Below, piece by piece: positions 32,133-43,434 of a stretch of DNA of 64,000 nt. The DNA comes from Enoplolaimus lenunculus (Eukaryota > Nematoda > Enoplea > Enoplida > Thoracostomopsidae), in assembly GCA_030248215.1 (NCBI GenBank), contig JASANG010001227.1, positions 186,001-250,000 of the forward strand, read 5' to 3'. The translations under genes and the position numbers were made by a program. Under the pieces are notes generated by a model. That model made no database searches, was not told where the DNA came from, and worked only from the letters and a program-made list of their open reading frames with translations. How positions within the stretch are numbered: position 1 is the stretch's first letter; each line of letters begins with the position of its first letter.

Positions 32133-34127
32133 AAACAGCCTGACAATGTTGACGCTTTTGCGAAAACATTGAAGTATGAGCGTCGCGGTACTTTTGAATT
32201 GCAAATAGGCAAAAGCAAACGCTGGCAACAGTTTACGATTAACAAGCTTAAATCATCATATACTCGTTATCTCAAATCAACATGTATGAAATCAAATCAT
32301 TACCGGCGAGGCGCCCTACGAGTTGCAGCGAAAAATACTTTTGATCAATTGGTTGCACTACAAAACAGAACACAGCGTTCCTTGATTATATCGTGTAACG
32401 TTATTAGTCGAATGTGGCTAGTAGCTGAAGAGGCGAGTGGCACAAACAACAATAACATGGATCACGAACTTAGTTTGCAGGCAACGTATGGAAAAAAACA
32501 GTGGCACACGAAATCCAGTGATACCTTAAGCAGTCGCAGATTACCGACCTTATTCAAAAATCCCCGAAAAGTAAACAGTGCTTCAGCTATCGATCAGAAT
32601 GTGCAATCTCTACCATTTGTTATTACAAGTGAAGACAATCATGAGAAACGCCGAAGCAGTTCTCAGGGAACTGCTCCAGCACACAACTTAGTTACTACCT
32701 TGTGCGATTCACAGCTATATCAGCCTTGTGACAAATTTTGCAAAATACCTCGATCCTGGGGTTCAACCTTGCATAACGCGTTAAAGCCTATAGCATTAGC
32801 AAACGGAATAATTGAACGTACAAATGCGGTAGTTGCGTTTGACTACTGCGAGCTTTGTAGAAATTCAACAAAATTTGGAGAAGGAACACACGTTTGCTCA
32901 AATCAACTGGACTTTTTGCGATATCTGTCACCGCACTATGTTGGTCTGAGGACGATTCTTAGACGATACTATGATGTGCGAAATTATACTCGGATTCTTC
33001 TAACGATAAAGAATGTATTTAAAACTGGTAACTATGAAGAAGCGCAGAAGCTGCTTGGGTTTTCTACTGCATCAATTTGTCCAAAAAAATCAGATATTAG
33101 TAGTACGGAGCATAGTTTGAGTAAACTTCAGTCAGAGGATAGTTTACGTTATCAATTTGGCAACTTGTATGATAAATGTTATGAACGTTTAACAGATTTT
33201 CCAGTCATCAGCTGTGAAAGTTGTTGTGTATTACACGAACATTCGCAACTCGTTACAATTAAGATTGGAAGCAAACGGCACAATCCAAGCTTAACGCGTC
33301 TCGTTTTTGAAAACTTGTTACCAAGCGGACAACGTATAACAATATGCAAAACATGTCGAAATGAGTTCGCAACAGGTAAAATTCCTAAACGGTGCGTAAC
33401 AAATCGTATGGATTTTCCGGAAATTCCGAGAGAATTGGAATGCCTCAACGTATACGAAACTATGTTAGTGCAACGCGCAAAATGTTTTCAAACTGTCTTT
33501 AGGTTAACGCCCTACATGCGACACAGTGCAGCTGGATCAGCAGTGAGAGCACTCCGAGGATTAGCTGCACACTTGCCATTACCTAGAAGCACAGTTCCAT
33601 ATACATTGTCTACTCTTCCTGCAAGTGACGCTTTTGTAATTTTGGTTGATTCGTTACCAACAGACAAGAAAAAAGTGTGGCGTTCAATTGTATCAATGAA
33701 AAAAGTGAAAGATGCTCTTTTGTGGTTAAAAACAAACAATCCTCTTTACAATGACATACGTATTGACTACGATTTTCTCGAGTTCAAGAAAGATTTGCCT
33801 GTGGAGTTTTCCAAGGACCAGGGTTCAGTACGCCAAACTTGGCTAGAAACTTTGGACGAAGATTTTGAATATCCAGAATCTTACACAATTCAACCGTTGC
33901 AAGCGGAGCAACCGAATGTTAAGGAAACTGCATTGTACCGCATGACCAAGATCGAATCTCAAAATCTGGGCGAAAGAGATCCCAATCTCGATTATTACTG
34001 TTTCCCAAAACTATATCCTACCGGTGCACTTGGCGCAATAGATAAGCTCAGACAGGAATCTGTTGCTCCATTTTTGTTTTATCGTACGAGATTTAGGAAC
34101 AGGGATCCTAGGTTTCGACGCGATTAA
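32121..34127 (+). pseudogene. Helitron DUF6570-like and zinc-finger region
   Basis: An open frame of 668 codons. A CELC motif and then two Cys pairs near residues 365-369 (CESCC) and 409-412 (CKTC) form a likely zinc finger. It is followed by KIPKRCVTNRMDFPEIPREL and a block ending LPASDAFVILVDSLP, which fits the DUF6570-type region common upstream of Rep in animal Helitrons. The C-terminal part, YPTGALGAI to RDPRFRRD, is the beginning of the Helitron-like N domain. It stops at TAA (34125-34127) where glutamine (CAA) would be expected, and the same frame continues directly as QYIFSCQTIKDL. Confidence 0.8.
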
Positions 34128-35940
34128 CAATACATCTTCAGTTGCCAAACAATCAAAGATTTGCGTGCTATAAACAGCGGATGTTACGCAACTTTAAAAT
34201 GCAGACCTCAAGGTTGCCGGTCAATAACTGCGAAAAGTTTGCTGCAAGGTATGTCAACCGATGACGAAGAAATTAACCTTAATCTTACAACAATATTAGG
34301 ATTTGTCACAGGCACCGCAGAATATTGGCGGTCGAAAAAATCTGATTTGTTTGCGATGGTTGAACAATTTGGACCTCCAATATTTTTTCTCACGCTGTCA
34401 TCTGCGGAATACTCGTGGGATGATATGGCAGAATTTCTTTGGGCTAGAAACAGCGATATTCCAAACGTTAGGATGAGATCAATATCAAGTTTATGCGCGG
34501 AAGATCCCGTCTCTGTCGCAGAACATTTTCGACGCCGATTCAGTATATTTTTCAAAAACATTATCTTACACCCAAATGGGCCTTTGGGTAATGTTGAAAA
34601 TTACTTCGTGCGATTCGAATATTAGCAACGCGGTGCGCCACATGTTCACATTTTGTTGTGGATCAAACATGCACCATTGATTGGCACTGATTCAACAGAT
34701 AGCGTTGTCCAGTTTATTGATAGTCGCATTACCTGTGCCCTTCCTGATTCGAATACTACTATGGGTGATATTGTACGAAGATACCAAGTTCACTCCAGCA
34801 AACATACTCCGTCGTGCATTCGTTTCGATTCAAAGCGCGGTAGGATATGTCGTTTTGGATTTCCTAGAATTTCGTGCGACAGTACAACATTAATTTCTGA
34901 TTCTATGTTACCTGACGGTCAAATTAATACAAAACGTAAATTTTCTAAATTATATTTGCTACAGAGAACTGCAGATGAAGCCTACGTTAACGATTATAAT
35001 CCTGCAATACTGTACGGATGGAAAGCTAACGTTGATATACAATACATAGGAGAAAAATCGTGCGCTTTGATCGCATATTTAACATCGTACGTTACAAAAT
35101 CGGAAACCAACGAAAAAACGGATTTGTGGGACGCTATCGACAAAACCAAGTCAACCTTCGGTCAGCTGAAGTCGTATGCTTTGCAAATGCTTAGAAAACG
35201 GCAAATGGGAGCTTATGAAGCCGCAGATAGGCTGCTCGGAAACCCTCTCTGTCAAATGTCGTGCGAAACGAGGTATCTTAACACTTGCGAGCAAGCATGT
35301 CGTACTCGAACAATGAAGCCGATTGCAGAATTGCGTCAAGTTGCCGATGAAGACGAAAACAGTACGGACATTTTTGTTCCTAATCTAATGCATAACTATT
35401 ATCCGCTTAGGCCTGACAGCCTTGAAGAATGTTGTTTGTATGAGATAGCTCGATGGTACAATTTCAAGAAAATGCCAACGGATAGTTCAGTTGTTATCCC
35501 TGAAGAATTTGTTCTCAGGGATCGATCAGGGTTTTTGAAGAAACGAAAGAAGCCATATTTGATAAAAACTCGGTCGTTTGCCGCAACGGAGGACAACGCA
35601 GAAAACTACTTTCGATCGTTACTCTTGCTGTTCAAACTGTATCGAGATGAAAACGAAATACTTGGAAACTATAGTACTTATCGTGAAGCCTTTGCCAATG
35701 CCGAATCTACAATAAATCAGGAGTTGTTGGATGCTCATATAGACGCTAAACGACGCATGGAAGCAGCTAAAGAGTTGTTAAATAAACTGGAATTGCAGGA
35801 AAAAGAAAATTATCGTACAGCAATCGATGAAGATATCGAATGTGGGTTCGCTACCGAAACAATTTCAAACGGTCCAGAAACTGGTATTGACGAGGCGAAA
35901 AAGGAGTTTGGACTGAAAAACGCTTTATGTCCACGGCAGA
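34128..35940 (+). pseudogene. Helitron Rep (HUH endonuclease) region
   Basis: It nicks and joins single-stranded DNA in rolling-circle transposition. The HUH motif HVH is at 34641-34649 in RGAPHVHILLWI. The paired catalytic tyrosines are in AYLTSYVTKSE, at 35076 and 35088. A TAG at 34623-34625 interrupts the frame between FEY and QRGAPHVH, where related elements have Gln; the frame is otherwise open from 34128 to 37295. Catalytic residues are intact, so the loss is by stop codons only in this part. Confidence 0.85.
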
Positions 35941-37298
35941 ATAATTATTCTTTAAATCCGGAGCAGCAAGCAATATTTGACAAAATTCTGCGTCAGATGT
36001 CTCGCCAGTCAACAAATCCTGCAGAACCACCTGTCTATTTGTTTGTTAGCGGAGTAGGCGGAAGCGGAAAAAGCGTTTTAATCAGCCAAATAGGGCAAGC
36101 AGTGTGTGCCAAGTTTTGTTCAGAATCAGCGTGTATTGTTAGCGCACCAACAGGTATTGCTGCTCTAAATGTTAACGGATTAACACTACATAAGCTACTA
36201 GAACTGTTCAGAAATATGAGGCAAGAAGATGAAGTTTTCGTGCAGTTACTGTCTAGGTTGCGTTTTGGACAATGTACAACTAATGATATTGACCTGCTGT
36301 CTAAACGTCTTATCGAATGTCCTAAAGTAACAACTACGTTCATTGAAGCTCTGGATACAAGTATTATGGACAAAAACAAATTGAACGCTGCAGTGGAAAG
36401 TTTTCTTGAGCTCATGAAGATTGACAGAGATGTTCTTTGCATCGTTCCGAAGTTGGACTTTGTGGAAAATTTCAACAATCGTGTAATTAAGAAATTGAAG
36501 CTTAACATTACTTACTGTAAAGCTGTCGACGGAAGGCCAGGAGTTAACCCGCAAACAACAAAAACAAACACGAAAAAGCGCGGAGCTTCAAATAAAAAAA
36601 CGTCAGATACAGCTGGACTAGAAGAAAAAGTTGCTTTAGGAATTGGTCTTCGAATTATTCTGCTGAGAAACATAGACTGCAATGCTGGATTAGTGAATGG
36701 ATCTGTCGGTGAAATCATAGATATTGAAAGAAACCGTTCCAATGTTATAACAGCAATTAAAGTAAATTTTACAAATATAAGCGAAGAAGTGACAATTAAG
36801 CCAGTGACAGCCGTTTATGAGTTAGCTCCGAAATTATTCACGTATAGAAGTCAATTTCCAATTGCAACAGCATACGCGCTTACTGTTCATAAATCCCAGG
36901 GTTTAAGCTTGTCTTCAGCACTGCTGGATCTTGGAAGTGACGTTTTTGAAGCTGGAATGAGTTATGTAGAATTGTCAAGAGTGCGCACCTTAGATGGAAT
37001 TAAACTTATTCGGCTTAATCCGTCAAAACTTTTAGCCCGAAAGAGTTGCGTGAACGAGTACAATCGTTTGCGCAGCTTGATTGGCCGCGAAACTATATCG
37101 AATGTCAACTGTGTTTTATCAAATATAAAATCGGAACAGACAACTTTGTTTTCTACTCGAACAAACGACGTAAAATTGGTTAAGTTTTCAACAAGTAAAC
37201 GCATCAATCATTCGTTATTAGTTTGTTGCATGTACCTAATTGCTGTATGCAATCAAAATTGTTTCGAAGCAATCAATCAGCTTGTCCGGCAAAACTGA
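35941..37298 (+). pseudogene. Helitron Pif1-type helicase, internally deleted
   Basis: 5'-3' helicase that unwinds DNA during rolling-circle transposition. NPEQQAIFDKIL starts the domain; Walker A GVGGSGKS is at about 36051-36074; motif Ia is SAPTGIAALNV. After LTLHKLLEL (to about 36208) the sequence jumps to FRNMRQEDEVF, so motif II (DEIS) and motif III (GD-QLPP) are absent, a loss of roughly 100-130 residues against normal Pif1 proteins. Motifs V/VI are present (TVHKSQGLSL, SYVELSRVRTLDG). The frame ends in TGA at 37296-37298. Confidence 0.88.
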
Positions 37299-37930
37299 GC
37301 TGAAATCGTGCATTGGAAACAACGAATTTGACATAACTTCTAGCACTAGCGTTGAAATTGATTTGGTCGAAGTAAATCGCATGCTAAATTTTCAACCAGC
37401 AAAGTTGGATTTTGATTCGTTTTTGGTGTCAGTTTTTAAGTTCTTTCAAATTTGCCATCTGTTTGGTTTTTCGTCTGGAACGAAATATAATTGCAAAAAC
37501 TGCTTCAAACAAGAGTGTACGTAATACTCCGACGGAATTATTCTCAAGCTGCCGACAATTATACAAGCTCTAAATTTTAAGAACATTGCTGGATTAGTAA
37601 TAAATGAAAAAAATGCTCCGGATGCGCTTACTCAGTTCGTGGAGTTTTTGACCTTCTGTTGCAAGGAACGAATAACTTTTTAATCGTTAAAATAAATTCT
37701 GATGAGAAAAATGAAGTGCAACTGCACGGCTTGAAATCGCGTGGCATCACTGTTGGAAAAATGCGACTTCGTCCAATTGCTATTTTATCCTGTAATATGT
37801 CATGTACTATTTGGTTGAAACTCGATCAGTGGTATCATTTGAACAGCCGCGGTGAACTAATTCAGAAAAAACCTTTACTTCCAAATAAAGGATTTTTCAA
37901 ATATATTGTATTCTTAAATATGTCGTTTAC
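37197..37930 (+). pseudogene. Degenerate first USP-like (C19) domain of the Helitron
   Basis: Three landmarks match a USP in order. First is a Cys-box-like CCMYLIAVCNQNCFEA, without the canonical NxCY. Second is a zinc ribbon YNCKNCF followed by LPTIIQAL. Third is a His-box-like CTIWLKLDQWYHLNS, in which the catalytic His is not conserved. The landmarks lie in three frames with stops between them, so it is broken and probably was already catalytically dead. It looks like a diverged tandem copy of the domain that follows. Confidence 0.5.
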
Positions 37931-38179
37931 AGTGAAAAACAAAAAAACAGAATCTTCAAAATTAGAATTCGGTACTTGCGAAAATGTGGCAACTTCTCAA
38001 ATTTGGGCGTGCAAGCCAGCTCCTCATGCATCTGTTGGAGCAGGTGACAGTTCAAGTCGTAAAGAAATACCTATTACTGATGAAGAATTACATGACATTG
38101 ATAGCCATAAAATTCAACAACCAACAAATCGAATGATAAGTTTTTTGGTTTCAACAATTTCACCCCTCAATTATGACAG

Positions 38180-39015
38180 GCTTCTTAAACGGTATCCGCG
38201 ATTCCGCAATCCGTGCAACTTGTGCTACGCGAACAGCGTTGTTCAAGCAGTCATCGAGTGCGATCGAATATGTGAACATTTGTTGTTAACTAAATTACAA
38301 CCTCAGGACAATAGCATGTTGTCGTGTTTGCTTGGGGTATATTTTGTGATACTGAGAATCAAGGCAAGTCTCAAGACCTTAGTTCATTTGTCAGATTTAT
38401 CGATGAAAGGTTTCTCGTTATGAATCAGGAGGATCCTGTAGAATTTTTTGAGATTTTGGCGGAAAAACTGAAGATTGCGCATTTTTCGTGCACAACGCAA
38501 CGTTGCATTCTTCCTGTATTATTTGCCGAAAAGCAATCTCAAAAGCTGTTTCACCAGTATTAGTCCATTTGGCTGCCTTAACAAACGCTGAGTCGTTCAC
38601 AGAATTGATTTTAACAACACACAATGATCGTATTTACTGTCACCGATGTGATCAAACTGTCAGCCCTACGTCTGTTAAACGAGAATTTACTTTTCCCTGT
38701 GCTTGTCGATTTTTTGTAGTACGTATGCCCCTACTGCTGGATGATGGAACAGTTAAATCATTAATGTATGAAAATTTCGAGCACATTACATTGTCTGAAG
38801 AAAAGCTTCACCTTGTTGCAGCCATTGAGTATGTTAGTTTGGCTTGCTCTTCTCACAATACGACTTGGGTCAGAAATAACGATAATTGGATTTGTCTTGA
38901 TGATAATTCTACTCAGTATCGTGTAGTACAATCGCTAATCTTAAATCGGTTGTATATGTTATTCTACGTGCGTGCAGGAGTGTCTGCTAATGAATGCTAC
39001 TGCAACATAATGTGA
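38180..39015 (+). pseudogene. USP-like (C19) deubiquitinase domain of the Helitron
   Basis: It would cleave ubiquitin from proteins. In order: Cys box NPCNLCYANSVVQAV (38208-38252; catalytic Cys of NLCY, canonical NTCY), the QEDPVEFFEIL helix (canonical QQDAHEFL) near 38427, a CHRCDQ zinc ribbon near 38640, and the His box SSHNTTWVRNNDNWICLDD near 38850 with His and Asp present. It is spread over three frames (0, 2, 1), implying two frame changes. It follows the helicase on the same strand and precedes the 3' hairpin, which argues that it belongs to the element rather than being a captured fragment, though capture is possible. Confidence 0.72.
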
Positions 39016-39067
39016 TCTGAAATGTTGTAAAACAGAGGCATATTCTCAGATTTACATTGTGGCGCTA

Positions 39068-39092
39068 ATAACAAAAGTGCATTGTTATCTAG
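39068..39092 (+). promoter_or_regulatory. Candidate Helitron 3' terminus: hairpin plus CTAG
   Basis: ATAACAA (39068-39074) and TTGTTAT (39082-39088) form a 7-bp stem with loop AAGTGCA, followed directly by CTAG. Helitrons end in a short hairpin and CTRR. The following base is A rather than the usual T, and the stem abuts CTAG rather than lying about 10 nt upstream. Confidence 0.45.
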
Positions 39093-39176
39093 AAACCTTA
39101 TAATTGTTTTCATTAGTTTTTGGTTGAGGCCACCACCGCTGTCGTATTTTACGGAATTTGTCTCTGGTGCTGTAAT

Positions 39177-39600
39177 CAGGGTGCCACCGGATTCCGGTTC
39201 CAGTAGGGAAATCCGGTATTTCTCACTCTCTGGTTCCGGTAAAAAATCCGGTATTTTTTCACCGGAATTTTCCGGTATTTTTGGTATTAAAAATTTTTCT
39301 CATTCAAAATTTAAGAACAATTGGCGTATTATTCTCACTTATTTCTCTAAAATTGTCTGAACGTGTATTGCCAAAATATTCAATTTGTGCTATACTCCAT
39401 AATTTATCATATGTTTCCACCTGCTGCATTTGTTTCAGGATTTTGGCATTCTAAATGGTGTGTTTACAGCGTTAAAAGCGATAAAAAGCGTTAAAAATAA
39501 ATTTTCGGTAACAAGTGTTTTTATTTCTCGGTTCCTGTTCCGGTATTTTTTACCTTCTCAAGTTCCGGTTCCGTTATTTTATAATTTCGGTTGCACCCTG
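39177..39600. mobile_element. hAT-like MITE, family C, with 8-bp target duplication
   Basis: CAGGGTGCCACCGG to CGGTTGCACCCTG. Flanks GCTGTAAT (39169-39176) and GCTATAAT (39601-39608) agree at seven of eight. Inner sequence resembles 15035-15440 in inverse orientation. Confidence 0.82.
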
Positions 39601-39992
39601 GCTATAATATGTTGTCAACAGGGTAGGGGAAGTATGCCTAATATGGGTAACTTGCTCAGTTTTTAGGCAGATCACTTGAACAAAAATCGCATAAAGGTGT
39701 TTCTGATATCATCAGAAAGAATTGTAAAAATTACACTTAATCATGTAAATATTTTCTTTCTAGATAAATTATTTATTCCGCAATGTAAGGATTAATGAAA
39801 AATTGAACGGATCCAGTATGGTGCCACTGCTTTGATGACCAAAAAGCTGGACCACCTGAAAAACGGGCATACTTTCCTAATATGGTCACTTTCTAATTTG
39901 TAACCTCCTATTATCATCACAGATTTCGTATTATGAAACACTGGTTATAATTATAAAAATTCGTTGTAAGAAGTAACAATTTTGTTGAGCCT

Positions 39993-40105
39993 TACATTGT
40001 AAAAAATGGCGATCCAAATGGACTTTCTAGGAAATAGGCTTTTCCTGACTACACAAACTGAGTCAAATTCGACTCCGCCAGAGCCCTCCCCATTTTTTAC
40101 AGTGT
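39993..40105. mobile_element. Family A MITE with deleted centre
   Basis: TACATTGTAAAAAATGG to CATTTTTTACAGTGTA, but only about 113 bp; most of the right arm is missing. Confidence 0.75.
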
Positions 40106-40109
40106 ACAA

Positions 40110-40185
40110 GAACGCCCCTTGCGTTTGAGCTTTTTATCATGCACCAAAGCCCGATAATCTGTACCACGCAAGGGGCGATCTGATA
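40110..40185. repeat. Short inverted repeat CGCCCCTTGCGT
   Basis: AACGCCCCTTGCGT and ACGCAAGGGGCG are separated by about 45 bp. A small foldback of unknown origin directly after the family A copy. Confidence 0.6.
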
Positions 40186-40437
40186 TAAATTCACCCGATA
40201 CCGGAACAACATATTGAATGTTCTACCGGAACCGGATAGATATTCGTTAGGTTTATACGGCTAGCCAAAGGATGTGTTTTTGCCGCATATTAAATCGAAA
40301 CCGGATAAAAGGTCGCACTAAGATACCACATGGTAGTACGTATGCTGTGATAGTACGACCGGATATGTGGTTCCGGTTTAATATCCGGCAAAAACTGATA
40401 TATGTATCCGGTTTCGGTGTCCGGTATAAATCTACCG

Positions 40438-40690
40438 CACTGTAAATTTCAGTGAGTTGATTTTAACTCAGAATGAGTTGAATCACTCAGTCTGAGTTTG
40501 GACTTTCAGAACTCAGAAAGTTGAGTTGATTCAATTCATTCTGAGTTAATTAATCAACTCACCCAGTGTCAACTCAACTCAGACTGAGAATCAAATCAAC
40601 TCAGGGTGAGTTAATGTTTACTGATATTAATTCAGAAATAACCAACTCGCTAGCTGAATTGATTAATCAACTCATCGGAATTTACAGTGC
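40438..40690. mobile_element. Family E MITE (GAGTTGA), intact
   Basis: CACTGTAAATTTCAGTGAGT at the left and CATCGGAATTTACAGTG at the right, with many TGAGTTGA/TCAACTCA repeats inside, so it can fold on itself. Confidence 0.75.
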
Positions 40691-41007
40691 GGATATTTAC
40701 GGTTGTGTTGCCCAATATTATAATGCATGCATCTTTAACATCTTACTGCAATTACATTTCTGGGCAAGTCAACAAGTTAAAGTTCTGATACGTTTTCAGC
40801 TACTTTTAAGTTATGTAGGCAAGCCAGTAGCAGAAATTATAAACCTTGGTACACTAAAACTCAGCGAAAAAATAATTTATTTCACATATACAATATCCGC
40901 TATCCGATTCCTGTTTCGGTAAAACATAATATCCTTATCTGGTTCTGGTACCCGGAAAATTAATATCCGGTCTCATGTTCTCTACTAATGATGTAGACTG
41001 AACCAAT

Positions 41008-41267
41008 CACTGTAACTTCTGATCAGTTGATTAATAATCAACTGACTGCGAGAATCAGTTATTTTTGGTCATTTTTTGAGTTAATAACAGTAAATATTAA
41101 CTCACTCTGAGCTTATTTAATTCCGAATCAGTCGATAAGTTAACGCAAAATGAGGTCAATCAATTCAGAAATCTGAGTTGTGAAAAAGCTAATTCAGCGA
41201 TAAGCTTTTCAAGTGTATTTAACTCATTCTGAGTTAAAATCAACTCCCTGGAATTTACAGTATATAC
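41008..41267. mobile_element. Family E MITE, second
   Basis: ATCACTGTAACTTCTGATCA to CCTGGAATTTACAGTA, containing GAGTTAAT and AATCAACT motifs. It is 320 bp from the copy at 40438. Confidence 0.65.
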
Positions 41268-41536
41268 AGTTTCTAGATGGCAACATTCAGTAAATGATTC
41301 ACTCCAGTTCGCGCCCACCTCATGGTCCGATCGTAGCCGCAGATCTAGCGGTCCGATTCTTAAGTAGTTGATGACGTATATCGTACCAAAACGACTACGT
41401 TCATAGAATTTTGAGAAAATATTCGGTTGCAAAGCGAGCAACAATGAAACCAAAATCAGCTAGGATTCCCGAATGCGACTGGCGGGTAATCGGAGACGTT
41501 AACACAGAGTCTTCTACTGTTTTACGACTTAGGTAC

Positions 41537-41850
41537 CAAGGTGCAACCGGGGGTGAAAAATACCGGATCAGGAGGTCAACGAAACTTCCGGAAATATCTG
41601 CAAAATGTTGCTGTCTTGTTTAGTTTTACGCTAATTTTCTGCGAAATTTCGGAAATTTTTTCCTGAAATTTGTGAGAAAAGTATAACGAAGCGCGCTAAA
41701 CAAATGAATTGCGCAAAATTATATCAAATTTTACTACCTAGATTGCTGGAACTTCGTGCAGAAATTCTACCGAAGCCCAAAGTCGATTTTCTGGCGGACC
41801 CGAAGCCGGAAGCCGAGTTTCTGTCGGAGCCGGAGGCAGGCCGCCGTTCG
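41537..41850. mobile_element. hAT-like MITE, family C, right end lost
   Basis: CAAGGTGCAACCGGGGGTG, then AATTTTCTGCGAAATTTCGG, also found at 2190 and 43630. The right terminus has decayed after GGAGCCGGAGGCAGG. Confidence 0.6.
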
Positions 41851-43051
41851 TAAATCGTTTGAAACGCGCAAAATTGGACCCTAAAACTTTTCACCAAGGC
41901 GTTTCTCATGAGCATGAAAAATACATGCCCCGAAAAATTAATTTTCTTTTTTGCAATATTATTGGTGAAATAACTCTTAGTTGGAGATAGGTATTTTCTT
42001 TATATGCTGCATTTTAGATTTTCGTAATCCACGTAACTGCAAAAATCGGTCGATGGTTTGTTTTTGGCGATTGTGAAGGTTTATATCAGGATTCCATCGA
42101 AATTCCGGTTCTGGCAAAATTTGACTTCCGATTGCAACTCCAGCAAACTGCTGTTCCGATGCCGGAATTCTGATTTTTCGGATATGAGTTTTTAAGATGA
42201 TTGTACTTAGATTTTGCTGCTTTCGTTTTGTGTCGTTCATTTGCAGTTATTATGTTGGTTTTAGTAAATATTCAGAGTTGTTACCTGTATTTCGGCAGCT
42301 ATATAAACAATTTAATTTAGAAAACCGAGATAAATTAATCTTTGTTTAGTTGTCGGTTATACCAAACTTAGCTGGCGTTTCGCCAAAAATGCTTGCATTT
42401 TTAGACTTGGCATATTTGAGCTCCTGATGGGTGATCAAACCGAACAAAACGCATATGTAGTTTTACATCGAATCTCGTGGCAAAGCTTCAATTCTGAAAT
42501 CCGTTTATATATTTATATGCCGCAATTTTGGCTCCTTTCGGATATACAATGTGTATACATGTTTCCTGTTAATGTGTTGCATGTGAATTAATTACATGTC
42601 ATTTAAAATCTAAGAATCGTTAATTTATTCCACCCCCTCGTAAAAAATGGAAAATAAAACATTTTTTTCCGGCCAACAACCTGATTCTTTTTGGATAACC
42701 GTAGCTACGGTATGGCCGTTATATGCATTCCACAGTCATATCTGTTGGGGGTAACGATGTTAATTGCCATAACTTTCAGGCCAGCACATGAGAGCAACAC
42801 AGGACTGGTTATTTATAAAGTCCCTCGGATATCCGTTTCCGGTTTAATATCCGCTTCGCCCCCCCCCCTTAGTGACTCTCCCATAATAATTTTAAACAGT
42901 GGACGCAGTTTAAAGCTTACATAGTATAACGTGTTCCTGAATATTTGCTAGAACAAAGCACACCTAAATTTTAAACCTGTGTGGATCAATTTTATTTTTA
43001 TTAACCGAGAACCAATCTTTGGTTTCAGCCCCATAAACAAGTAAAAGTAAT
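41851..43051. other. Spacer with no gene seen
   Basis: Short frames only. A GCAATATTATTGGTGAAATAAC block near 41953 also occurs near 52060, so part of this is an old repeat related to family C. Confidence 0.35.
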
Positions 43052-43238
43052 TAAACTAGAAAAAAATGCCCAACTTGGGCAAAATTCATATGATTCGCAA
43101 CCTTTATGCCGCAGGTAAAATTTTCAAACTAGAATTTCGTGGTTTACATGATGGTCAGGCATGCGCAATTTGTTCAGGTAGCCAAATTAGTTTTCCACTG
43201 AAGCATATTGCGGCCTTCGTTAAAACGACTAAAATCTG
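43052..43238 (+). repeat. Inverted pair, left arm, with 57-codon frame
   Basis: It matches 44063-44243 in inverse orientation at about 95 percent or better by eye. An ATG at 43066 opens a 57-codon frame to TGA at 43237-43239 (MPNLGKIHMIRNLYAAGKIF ... ACAICSGSQISFPLKH) with a CxxC pair. I do not recognise it. Confidence 0.75.
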
Positions 43239-43434
43239 AGCAGATTAAAAGTTACAAAGTTGTCTCCAAAATCATATATATATTTATATATATATATAAA
43301 TATATATATATCAGTTATTTGTATATTTCACTTGCCTTGGCAGACAAATAAAACATTTCTCCAACTTAACTTATAAGTACAATATTCGTTTTAGTTTCCA
43401 ATATTTTGATTACCAACCATTTCTGCTATTTTTA

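Larger units (their letters stand above)
28962..39092 (+). mobile_element. Helitron with USP-like domain(s), broken
   Basis: Rolling-circle DNA transposon of about 10 kb. In order: an N-terminal basic region (28962-29826), an internal minisatellite (29795-31976), DUF6570-like and zinc-finger regions (32121-34127), HUH Rep (34128-35340), Pif1-type helicase (35940-37070), and a degenerate and then a clear C19 USP-like region (37200-39015). A 3' hairpin with CTAG ends at 39092. It is inactive as it stands: two in-frame stops in Rep, a missing helicase core segment and several frame changes. The 5' boundary is not defined; the coordinate given is the first ATG of the N-terminal frame. Confidence 0.85.

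Noticed and set aside
34653-37298. Treating the Rep-helicase frame as an intact host Pif1 helicase gene
   Set aside because: The HUH and paired-Tyr motifs, the DUF6570-like region upstream and the stop codons identify it as a Helitron, and its helicase lacks core motifs.
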